From NCBI GenBank assembly GCA_002707155.1, contig PAME01000001.1:279601-343600 (forward strand): DNA of 64,000 bases, read 5' to 3'. A program made the translations under genes and the position numbers. Source of the DNA: Crocinitomicaceae bacterium (GTDB taxonomy: Bacteria > Bacteroidota > Bacteroidia > Flavobacteriales_G > Salibacteraceae). Of this stretch, positions 53,963-62,151 are shown piece after piece. The notes beneath the pieces are model-generated. The model saw only the letters and a program-made list of their open reading frames with translations, was not told the DNA's origin and searched no databases. Each line of letters begins with the position of its first letter. Position 1 is the stretch's first letter.

Positions 53963-54298
53963 TCGAATAGCAACCTATTTGTAATTGGACTTTTGAATGG
54001 TCTTTTGCCGTGCGGGTTGGTTTATATGGGACTAGCTAGCGCCTCAACAATGGTCGATCCGTTTTTAGGCGGGTTATTTATGTTGTTTTTTGGAATAGGA
54101 ACACTACCATTAATGACTTCAATTTCATTTTTTAGTTCAAATATTTCAATAGAAAGGCGCGCCAAAATCAAAAAATTTATTCCTGTGTTAATCGCAATTA
54201 TGGGCGTTGTTTTTATTCTAAGAGGCATGAACCTAGGAATACCCTATTTAAGCCCTCAAATAAGCTCAGAAAGCTTAGAGATAATTAATTGCAATTAG
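53888..54298 (+). pseudogene. TauE/SafE-type exporter, N-terminally truncated remnant
   Basis: 136 codons holding the C-terminal half of a Bacteroidota TauE/SafE-like 'sulfite exporter' membrane protein: 'FVIGLLNGLLPCGLVYMGLA', 'FMLFFGIGTLPLMT' and 'VFILRGMNLGIPYLSP'. Three membrane helices remain of the usual six or so, and the N-terminal ~100 residues are gone. The GTG at 53888 is only the first codon after the break. In other Bacteroidota, as I recall, this gene closes the ccoNOP-ccoG-fixH cluster. It adjoins a truncated Crp/Fnr gene with nothing in between. Confidence 0.75.
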
Positions 54299-54377
54299 CT
54301 CTTCGGAACGGTAAAACTCAAATTCATTGTATATTGCACGTAAAGACGTAAACTTTGCGCTGGGCAAAATTGAATAA

Positions 54378-55304
54378 ATGAACAACAAGGTTTTAAGACT
54401 AATCCTTATTATCAGTTTTATAGGTTCATTGAGTGCTGCTAAGTCGCAAAACTACGCTTCAATGTTAAAGCAACCCGCAACTTGGCATGTAACATTTTGC
54501 CAAAAAACCACTTGTTTTACTGATTTCTATTCAAGTCAGGGTGACACAACCATTGATGGTAAATGGTACCGATTTTTGGTCGATTTCCATTTTAATAAAG
54601 CCGTTGTTGTAAGGGAAGATACAGTCACTGGTAAGGTTTATTTTAGATACCTGTATGGCCAACGAAAAGACACAGACGTTCTTATGTATGACTATTCATT
54701 AAATTTGAATGAATCCATCTATATTTTTAATCCGAACTCGCCAATTCCTGAAGATTCATTGGGGCTTTATGATGTAGTTAGAGTGGACTCCATAAACACC
54801 GAAAAAGGGTATAGAAAGCGCATTAAATTAAACCGGCACGATCAAACGTCAAATGAGTTTTTAACTACTACATGGGTAGAAGGTATTGGAGGGTTATCCT
54901 ATATAAATACTCCCGCTGTAGGGCCTGAGCTATATGGTTTTGGGGAGTTGAGCTGTTTTGCATTTAACGACACAGATTTTGTTTATAAAAGTATTTTCTC
55001 AAAAGAAAAAAGTGACTGCAACATTAATTTTGTCGTGAAAGAAGAGGACACATTGCGCATTATTGAAAATGAAAAAAGTAGAGTGAAGGTTTTCCCAAAT
55101 CCCGCAAGAAATACAATTTCTTTAGATGGGTTGTCAGGCCATCAGGTACTTGTTATCATTCAGGATAATATAGGTCGAGTCGTTTTAGAAAACAATACAA
55201 GTAACGGTGAAATAGACATTTCTTTTTTAGAGCGCGGTGTATATTTTATTTCACTTTACTCTGAAGAACAAGAATTGTACAGACAGAAAATCCTGAAGCA
55301 TTAA
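54378..55304 (+). CDS. T9SS-secreted protein of unknown function
   Basis: 308 residues: signal peptide ending 'LSAAKSQ' (about residue 24), a beta-rich middle with several cysteines ('FCQKTTCFTDFYSSQGD', 'WVEGIGGLSY') and a C-terminal T9SS sorting domain ('VKVFPNPARNTISL' to 'ERGVYFISLY'). The middle has the 'W..GIG' block common in short secreted Bacteroidota proteins, but no known enzyme signature. It converges on the next gene with no space between the two stops. Confidence 0.8.
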   Translation: MNNKVLRLILIISFIGSLSAAKSQNYASMLKQPATWHVTFCQKTTCFTDFYSSQGDTTIDGKWYRFLVDFHFNKAVVVREDTVTGKVYFRYLYGQRKDTDVLMYDYSLNLNESIYIFNPNSPIPEDSLGLYDVVRVDSINTEKGYRKRIKLNRHDQTSNEFLTTTWVEGIGGLSYINTPAVGPELYGFGELSCFAFNDTDFVYKSIFSKEKSDCNINFVVKEEDTLRIIENEKSRVKVFPNPARNTISLDGLSGHQVLVIIQDNIGRVVLENNTSNGEIDISFLERGVYFISLYSEEQELYRQKILKH

Positions 55305-56609
55305 TTAAAATGAATTAGCCTGTTTTCCTTTCAGGTTTTCAGGTTCAAGTTTTCGATATTTTGACCAATCCAGGTTTTTAGTGCTGGTTTTGATTTGATT
55401 GTGTAGTGGAGTTTTTCGTTTCAACACGGAGTCTTGCTGGTTTGGCCCATTGAGCGGTTCAATAAACACAAAGCTTTGGTTAAGTTCAAACTGACTGCTT
55501 TCATTATTATCGAAGAAATATTTTTTGGTAAGTCGCCCAGAAAGGTTAATGAAATAATGATTTAACTGCCATTTTCCATTGGATTCGCTAAAGCGAATTT
55601 TAGCGATTAAGTTTGGCTCATCAACTTCTAAACGGTATACCCAAAGCGCCGCCTTTGCCCAAGCAGGAATCAATCTTTTTTTTCCTTTTTCACTCCAACC
55701 GTAATCAATACCCTCTATAGCAAAGGAAGAATCGACCATGTAGATATAGCCACTATGGAGATTATCATAGACTTTTTTCTTTTGATTAAAACTTATGCAA
55801 AGCATTTGTTTTTCTCGAGATTCGTAGCCATATTCTATTTGATATTCATACTTTTCAAAATGAACTGAGTCTAAAAAACTTGGAGCTTTAGTAGTAAGGC
55901 TTGAATCGACAAATAAGTACGGATTTGAGAAAGTAATGTATTCAGAAGCGTCTGTAAATTTTTCGGTGGGCTCACCTTTTTTTGCTTTCTTTTTGTTACT
56001 TTTTTTAAATTTATTTTTTGCGTATTCGTGCATAAATTCAATATACTGTGCGTTGTCTAAAACCTGCCCTCCTTTGATTCGTATTATGGCAGTATCGTTT
56101 TTTTGTGCTTTTAAAGGGGGCTGATGAGCATCTAAGACGGCTTCGGTAAAACGATTGTAATTTCCATTTTCTTTAATAACCTCTCGGTAATAATAACGGC
56201 TTTCGCTACCACTAATGTTGTAGTTTTTCTCGAAAGAAATAATGGCTCTTCTGATATATTCTTGCGCACTCAGAGGCGTAATAATTACGGTGTTTAGTTC
56301 AAATGATTTTTTAGAAAGTTCGACCCAAAATGGGCGTAGCTTAGGAATAAAATGAATGTTGTGTTTTTTTTGCTGATAGCCGATTAGGCTAAATATTAAA
56401 CTATCGCTTAAGCTCGTATCTGCTTCAAGAATAAAGCGGCCTAAATCATTGGTTAGTGTACCCTTTGAAGTTCCTTTTTGCCAAACATTTGCGAATGGAA
56501 TTGGTTGTTGTGTTGCACTATCAACTAGCGTCCCTTCTATTTTTAATTGACCAAGCACTACAGAAGGAAAAACAAGCGTAATGAAGATGATTAAATGTAG
56601 AATTCGCAC
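55305..56609 (-). CDS. Exported protein with carboxypeptidase-regulatory-like domain
   Basis: 434 residues from a GTG start, with a signal peptide ending 'SVVLGQ'. Residues about 24-110 form a CarboxypepD_reg-like beta-sandwich ('IEGTLVDSATQQPIPFANVW', 'KGTLTNDLGRFIL', 'IGYQQKK'). The rest ('EYIRRAIISFEKNYN', 'YYYREVIKENGNY') matches the general pattern of large Bacteroidota proteins that carry this domain before an unknown periplasmic or outer-membrane part. There is no clear barrel and no T9SS domain. Separated from the amidotransferase gene by 9 bp. Confidence 0.8.
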   Translation of the reverse strand: MRILHLIIFITLVFPSVVLGQLKIEGTLVDSATQQPIPFANVWQKGTSKGTLTNDLGRFILEADTSLSDSLIFSLIGYQQKKHNIHFIPKLRPFWVELSKKSFELNTVIITPLSAQEYIRRAIISFEKNYNISGSESRYYYREVIKENGNYNRFTEAVLDAHQPPLKAQKNDTAIIRIKGGQVLDNAQYIEFMHEYAKNKFKKSNKKKAKKGEPTEKFTDASEYITFSNPYLFVDSSLTTKAPSFLDSVHFEKYEYQIEYGYESREKQMLCISFNQKKKVYDNLHSGYIYMVDSSFAIEGIDYGWSEKGKKRLIPAWAKAALWVYRLEVDEPNLIAKIRFSESNGKWQLNHYFINLSGRLTKKYFFDNNESSQFELNQSFVFIEPLNGPNQQDSVLKRKTPLHNQIKTSTKNLDWSKYRKLEPENLKGKQANSF

Positions 56610-56618
56610 AGTACAAAA

Positions 56619-57191
56619 TTAGCAGTTCTGAACCCAGTTTTTTAGAATTGCCTTTCCATGTTCGGTAAGAATTGATTCTGGGTGGAATTGAATTCCACGA
56701 ATATTATGAGTTTTGTGCCGAATTGCTAAAGGTCTGTCTTCAGCATCTGTTGCAATAATGTCTAGGCTGCTGTTGGCCGAAAACGTTGGGCACAAAGACC
56801 AACTATGGTATCGTGCGACGTTAAATGTTTTTGGTAGGTTGTTAAAAAGAGGATCATTTTTTAGACAGATCATTTGGGTAGATTTTCCATGGAGAACATG
56901 GTTTAAATTAATAATTGCCGCTCCGTAAAACTCACCAATTGCCTGATGGCCTAGGCACACTCCTAATATTGGCTTTTTGCCTGAAAAACGTTCAATTATC
57001 TCGTTTAAGTTTAAGGTTTCTTTAGGAAGACCTGGCCCCGGAGAAAGAACAATTCTATCGCACTTTTCTATACTATTCCAAAGCTCATTTGAGTCGTTTC
57101 GAACCACCTCTACACAATCACAGTATAACTCGAAATAATGTTTCAAATTAAAGGTAAATGAGTCGTAATTATCAACGATTAAAACTTTCAC
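56619..57191 (-). CDS. Glutamine amidotransferase, TrpG/PabA type
   Basis: 190 residues, a class I glutamine amidotransferase with 'DNYDSFTFNLKHYFE', 'LSPGPGLPKE', the nucleophile in 'GVCLGHQAIGEF', and the His-Glu pair in 'GIQFHPESILTEHG'. It supplies ammonia to anthranilate synthase (TrpE) or aminodeoxychorismate synthase (PabB). No trpE, pabB or other trp gene is adjacent. This favours PabA (folate) but does not prove it. Downstream is the carboxypeptidase-regulatory-like gene, 9 bp away. Confidence 0.9.
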   Translation of the reverse strand: MKVLIVDNYDSFTFNLKHYFELYCDCVEVVRNDSNELWNSIEKCDRIVLSPGPGLPKETLNLNEIIERFSGKKPILGVCLGHQAIGEFYGAAIINLNHVLHGKSTQMICLKNDPLFNNLPKTFNVARYHSWSLCPTFSANSSLDIIATDAEDRPLAIRHKTHNIRGIQFHPESILTEHGKAILKNWVQNC

Positions 57192-57280
57192 AGGAGTTGC
57201 TTTTTTATAACTTCAATATTATTAAGAAAATGCTATTAGTAAAACTCACGAAAATCAGTAATAAAAGGCTACTATAACGA

Positions 57281-57288
57281 TAAATTTG
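57281..57288 (+). promoter_or_regulatory. Promoter -7 element for the AsmA-like gene (TAAATTTG)
   Basis: An exact TAnnTTTG, 22 bp upstream of the TTG start at 57311. Confidence 0.45.
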
Positions 57289-57310
57289 AGACATTGGCAT
57301 AACTACACCC

Positions 57311-60300
57311 TTGAAAAAAAGAGCAAAAAAATATTGGATCTGGTTCGCCTTTTTGGCGCTTCTGATTCTTGGGGTATTTTTCCCTTTGCGCAAGGCTGTT
57401 AATAGTTATACCGACCAAGTAGTGCGCCTCAATCTGAGCAAAATGATTGTTGAGTCATCCAAAGAGAAGTACATCTTGGATTACGATAAATTGAGGTTTA
57501 ATATTTTTACCCAGCACATAAGTCTTAGTAATTTTCGAATTTATCCTGTCGACACAAACAGGTATTTAGATCAAGTACAGGTTTCTACCCCACCTTTTTA
57601 TGCTGTAAATGTAGAACGAGTTGATCTACAGCTTGAAAAGGAGTGGGAAGTTTTCTTGAATAAAAAACTGTTGATTAAGGAGCTTAAAATAACCTCTCCT
57701 AAGGTAAAAATTAATCAACTTAGAACGGATACTCAGAAAATAAAATTTGCCAAAATATCGGGAGATATTTATCAATTGGTAACACAGTATTTGAGTTTAC
57801 TTAAGCTTAAAACCTTTAGTGTAAAAAATGCTATAATCGATTATTCAATTGAACAGGGCTTTAAGGTTCAGCATTTCAATTTTGACCCGATTTCATTCAA
57901 GCTCACAAACTTTAGGGTAAAAGAGGGCGCTCAAGAAAGTAGTAATATTTTTTTTACGGATGATTTTGAACTCAATTCTGGTAAGCAGGAGTTCACGTTG
58001 CCCGATAGTTCTCATGTTGTTTCCTTCGACAGGTTTAAGATTACAACCGTCAAAAATCAAATAGAGTTTTACAATTTAAGAGTAACTTCAATATTACCAG
58101 ATACGACGACAAGAAACCATTTAACCTTATTTGTTCCAACGCTTAAGCTAAAAAGTGTTGACTTTGAAAGAGCATACTTAAAAAATGAATATTTAGTTAA
58201 AAACTTAAAGATTGAAAGGCCTGCGATAAAATTTGTGGTTAATAAGCCTCAGTCAAAACACACCCCAGAACAAATTGATGAATTAGAGAAGTGGCTAGAA
58301 TTAATAGAGGTTAATTCTACAATTATTAGTCAGGGAAACGTCTCGGTAAATGATAATAGGGGCCAACATAAAAAAACGTACTTAGTAAACGGCTTCTCGC
58401 TTAAGATAGCTGGAGCACACGTAGACACGAATATTTTAGATCGTATTGTTTTAGAGGATTTACAGAAAAACTATCGCTTTTCCATTCGAGAGCTCAAACA
58501 CCAAATACCTGAAGAGGAGCTGCTTATTAAAGTAAATGATATCGCTTACTCCAGCATAACCCAATTATTTAAGTGTAACGAAATAGCCATAAGCCCTAAC
58601 GAACTAAAACTGAAGAAGAAAATGGCAAACACCAATCAGCTTTATCATTTAGAAAACTTGCAATTAGCTGGTGTTGCTATTAGCGATCTAGATTTAAACA
58701 AACTCTCGGAGGGAAGAAAAACCGTATTGGGTCGAGTGGTTTTGAAAAGCCCAGTATTAGCTTTGTCATACGATACATCTGATAAAATTAAACCAGATAG
58801 TTTGGTAGTAAAGAACACAAACCTTCCTTATGAGCTGGATTCGCTCTCCACAAAGCTTTTGAAAATTATAAATGCAAAAGTGAGTGTTACGAACTCTAGA
58901 GATGAAAGTATTAAATATGGAACATTTAGTCAAGCGAACATATCGGCAGTTAATCTGAATTGGAAAGAGCTCAATAGCAGAGATGAAATTGCACAAACAC
59001 TACTCACAAAAACAGCCATAGAGAGCGGCAAAAGCGAGTTTATTAATCCAAAAACCAAGGATAAAGTCTCTTGGAATAGTTTGAGTGCTGATCCAATCTC
59101 GAAAACGTTTGTAATTTCAAACCTTGCGGTGACTCCGAGTTCAAAAAAAACGAACAACCTTAAGCTTGGGTTACTTAGAATGAAAGGGTTAAACTACGAT
59201 CAAGTGCTGCTAAACAGTGTTTTGGTTGCAAAGAGTTTAGAGCTAAAGGATGTAGACCTTAACCTAGTTGAAGAAAACCAAAAGGAGAAGGGTTTGCGAC
59301 TCAATATGGTGCGCTTTGAAACAGTAGATGTGAAGAATTTAAACTTAAAAAGAAGCAAAGGAGACACTGTAAATCTTCGATTAAAAGGAGTTGAGCTTAT
59401 TGGAACGAAAGTAAAAATGGTTAAAGATAGCGCCTCCAATATGCCCTCAATATCTTATGGAACAATTGAGGCGTCAATTGATGGGCTAATGACTGTAAAC
59501 AAGAGCAGAAACAGCACAACTACTACTCAGAAGGTTAAGTTTAACAGCATAGATTCCATTCTTGAAATAACCAACCTACGAAAAGACCCAATTATCGAAA
59601 ACACGAAAAAAAGCGACCCTGTTTTTCAGCAACGAATAGCTAATCTTTACGCAACGGGCTTTAACCCGAATAACCAACAATTAGGTAAAAGCTTTTCCGC
59701 TCGACATTTAGAAATTTGTAGCCCAATTACCAATTACAGTTTTTTTACTTCATCAAATAAAAAGTCGTCAAATCAGAAGACAAATAATGATATGATTCAG
59801 TTACAGAAATGGTTTTTTGATTCAACTCAAATAAATCAACTGAACTACCAAACGCTTGCTGTTGACAATGGAAGCTTGAGTATCGTGTGGAAAGAAAACC
59901 CTGGACAGAAAAGAGAAGAAAGGCTAGAGGTCTCTCAATATTCGGTGCAATCTACAGGCTTTGATTTTAATAAAACGACCAAAAACAAGAATAGCAGGTT
60001 TTATTATGCAAAAGACCATACGATACGCCTGTTTAATGTAAAACGTCAATTTGCAGACTCTATTAACGACCTTAATATTGAACATGTAGAGTATTCTACG
60101 GGCTCAAAAAACACAAAACTTTTAGGGGTTTCTGGAAGCTATATGCTTAAGGAAAATGGAGCTAGTAAATTATTTGTGGAAGGCGCCGTTGACTTAGTTG
60201 AGTTTGACGGTATTCAACCCATTAAAATTACCAAGGAAAAGTCAATTGATTTAAAGGGAATTTATGCGGTAAATCCACGATTAGAATTCACCCAGTTTCA

Positions 60301-61657
60301 CAACAATGTAGATAAAGTTAGTCGTGAATTGTCGCTGCAAAAGAAAGGCAACGACAGCACGGCAATCTCAAAAACATTATTAAAATCACTCAAAATTAAA
60401 AATGGCTTTATTAAGTGGGACTTCAACGATACATCAGCCAAGCCACTGGCAATTAACCACCTAAACTTTGACGGAAGTGGATTTGAATTTCCTAACCCAG
60501 ACACCACTCAAAAAGCTCCACAAATCATTGACCTTGCATTCAGTTTTGGAGACTTTCAATATGATGTATTAAAGAATTTTTATAATATCAGTTGTGATTC
60601 TGTTGATTATGACTCTAAAACGGAAGAGCTGAGTTTGGATAAAATAAAGCTTGATCCAAAATATGGAATATTTGAGTTTGGTCAGCAAGCGGGTTGGCAA
60701 AAGGGTAGACTAGAAATGTTTGTGAGTTCAGTAAACATGAAAGGTTTTAAGGGAAAACAGCTCTTGTACGAGAACAAATTGAGTATTTCACTCCTAGACA
60801 TTGATAGTCTTTGGGTTAGAAACTTTAAAGACAAAAGGCTACCGCTGAAAGAACGCTACATCCCAATGCCCCAGGAGCGTTTGGATAACTTAAATATGGG
60901 GCTAAATATTAAGCGAGTTGTGCTAAGAAAGGGAGATGTAACCCACATTCAAATTGCTAAGAATGGCGTGGTTCCTGGAAAAATTTACTTTACGGATTTA
61001 AGCGCTAGAGCTTCAAATATTACGAACACTTATGAAGACCAGAAGGAAGCAAAAACAACACGATTAACCGCTTTGGGAAAGCTTATGGGGGATGGTCAAA
61101 TGAGTGCCACGTTTGAGTTTAACAACAAAGAGCCGAATAACTATTTTGAGGGGCACGCAAGCCTTGGAGAGTTTGATGCACGCACATTGAATAACTATCT
61201 AATGCATACTGCTTTTGTTGGGGTAAAGAGCGGAAAGGTTATTGATGCAGGAATTGACTTTAAGGCCTATAATGACTTTGGAACAGGTGACATGAAGTTA
61301 TTGTATAATGATTTGCACGTAACGTTTTTAAATAAAAATGATACTATGCGCAAGGGCCTGGGAATGGCAATGAAAGGGTTTATTGCCAATAGAGTTGTAT
61401 ACACAAAAAACCCTCATTTTTTCATCACTAAAAAAGGATTAATTTATACTCAAAGGGACACAACTAAGGAAATATTTCACTATTGGAGTAAGCTCGCAAT
61501 GAGCGGCGTAGCTAGTAGTACCGGAGTAAAAAACAATAAAAAGGAATTAAAAAAAGTACGGAAAGAAGCATTAAGGAGGGAGAAAGCAATACTTAGGGAT
61601 GAAGATGAATTGTTGGAAAAATCCACCGATCAACCTTATGGAGGAAAAGGCGATTAA
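57311..61657 (+). CDS. Giant AsmA/TamB-like membrane-anchored protein
   Basis: 1448 residues from a TTG start. One N-terminal membrane helix follows a basic segment ('YWIWFAFLALLILGVFF', about residues 9-25). The remainder is a long periplasmic beta-rich chain with repeated 'L.IKNL.I..P' style strands, e.g. 'KKLLIKELKITSPKVKI' and 'LKNEYLVKNLKIERPAI', as in AsmA-like bridge proteins thought to carry lipids between membranes. The last ~60 residues are highly charged ('KKVRKEALRREKAILRDED'). Assignment rests on architecture, not on a signature motif. Its stop overlaps the MarR gene's stop. Confidence 0.65.
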   Translation: MKKRAKKYWIWFAFLALLILGVFFPLRKAVNSYTDQVVRLNLSKMIVESSKEKYILDYDKLRFNIFTQHISLSNFRIYPVDTNRYLDQVQVSTPPFYAVNVERVDLQLEKEWEVFLNKKLLIKELKITSPKVKINQLRTDTQKIKFAKISGDIYQLVTQYLSLLKLKTFSVKNAIIDYSIEQGFKVQHFNFDPISFKLTNFRVKEGAQESSNIFFTDDFELNSGKQEFTLPDSSHVVSFDRFKITTVKNQIEFYNLRVTSILPDTTTRNHLTLFVPTLKLKSVDFERAYLKNEYLVKNLKIERPAIKFVVNKPQSKHTPEQIDELEKWLELIEVNSTIISQGNVSVNDNRGQHKKTYLVNGFSLKIAGAHVDTNILDRIVLEDLQKNYRFSIRELKHQIPEEELLIKVNDIAYSSITQLFKCNEIAISPNELKLKKKMANTNQLYHLENLQLAGVAISDLDLNKLSEGRKTVLGRVVLKSPVLALSYDTSDKIKPDSLVVKNTNLPYELDSLSTKLLKIINAKVSVTNSRDESIKYGTFSQANISAVNLNWKELNSRDEIAQTLLTKTAIESGKSEFINPKTKDKVSWNSLSADPISKTFVISNLAVTPSSKKTNNLKLGLLRMKGLNYDQVLLNSVLVAKSLELKDVDLNLVEENQKEKGLRLNMVRFETVDVKNLNLKRSKGDTVNLRLKGVELIGTKVKMVKDSASNMPSISYGTIEASIDGLMTVNKSRNSTTTTQKVKFNSIDSILEITNLRKDPIIENTKKSDPVFQQRIANLYATGFNPNNQQLGKSFSARHLEICSPITNYSFFTSSNKKSSNQKTNNDMIQLQKWFFDSTQINQLNYQTLAVDNGSLSIVWKENPGQKREERLEVSQYSVQSTGFDFNKTTKNKNSRFYYAKDHTIRLFNVKRQFADSINDLNIEHVEYSTGSKNTKLLGVSGSYMLKENGASKLFVEGAVDLVEFDGIQPIKITKEKSIDLKGIYAVNPRLEFTQFHNNVDKVSRELSLQKKGNDSTAISKTLLKSLKIKNGFIKWDFNDTSAKPLAINHLNFDGSGFEFPNPDTTQKAPQIIDLAFSFGDFQYDVLKNFYNISCDSVDYDSKTEELSLDKIKLDPKYGIFEFGQQAGWQKGRLEMFVSSVNMKGFKGKQLLYENKLSISLLDIDSLWVRNFKDKRLPLKERYIPMPQERLDNLNMGLNIKRVVLRKGDVTHIQIAKNGVVPGKIYFTDLSARASNITNTYEDQKEAKTTRLTALGKLMGDGQMSATFEFNNKEPNNYFEGHASLGEFDARTLNNYLMHTAFVGVKSGKVIDAGIDFKAYNDFGTGDMKLLYNDLHVTFLNKNDTMRKGLGMAMKGFIANRVVYTKNPHFFITKKGLIYTQRDTTKEIFHYWSKLAMSGVASSTGVKNNKKELKKVRKEALRREKAILRDEDELLEKSTDQPYGGKGD

Positions 61658-62094
61658 GCCATATTAATTGCCATTTGCTTTAGCACACGATTGGTTATTT
61701 CAACATCAGCCCTGGTAGTGCCTTTTAAACCTTCTTCTCGAATTTGCGTGACCACTTTTTTGCCTTCTTTTACATATAATGTTCCCCTGTTTGTCAGGAC
61801 AAGAGCGCTTTTTCGCTTATCGCTTTCATTAGGCACCCGTCTTACCAATTTTTTATCGTGCAAAAGGTCTAAAATTCTAGTAACACTAGCGGTATCTTTA
61901 TTTACAGCTGAAGCTAATTCTACCTGCGTTTGTTGCTTTTCTTCATGAATTCGAAGTAATATTACCCATTGATCTATCGTAATGTTGAAACCCTCCTCTT
62001 GAAGTCGTTTCAAAGAATATTTTTTGGAAATTCTCATGGTTTTATCCATAAGAAAATAAATAACCGAATCTAACTTTTCTTCCTTCATTGACAC
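61654..62094 (-). CDS. MarR-family transcriptional regulator
   Basis: 146 residues (a second ATG at 62088 is equally possible). The winged helix is clear: 'QVELASAVNKDTASVTRILDLL' (recognition helix), 'RRVPNESDKRKSALVLT' (wing), flanked by dimerisation helices. MarR proteins are dimeric repressors often responding to small phenolic or oxidising ligands. A TATTTTTG promoter box lies 13 bp upstream. No obvious target gene is adjacent: the AsmA-like gene converges on it, and a T9SS cargo gene lies upstream on the same strand. Confidence 0.9.
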   Translation of the reverse strand: MSMKEEKLDSVIYFLMDKTMRISKKYSLKRLQEEGFNITIDQWVILLRIHEEKQQTQVELASAVNKDTASVTRILDLLHDKKLVRRVPNESDKRKSALVLTNRGTLYVKEGKKVVTQIREEGLKGTTRADVEITNRVLKQMAINMA

Positions 62095-62107
62095 ATCAAT
62101 TACAATG

Positions 62108-62115
62108 CAAAAATA
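62108..62115 (-). promoter_or_regulatory. Promoter -7 element for the marR-like gene (TATTTTTG)
   Basis: An exact TAnnTTTG on the minus strand, 13 bp upstream of the start at 62094. Confidence 0.4.
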
Positions 62116-62151
62116 GAATGAAAAAAGAAAACGACTTTAGTGGAAACGTAA

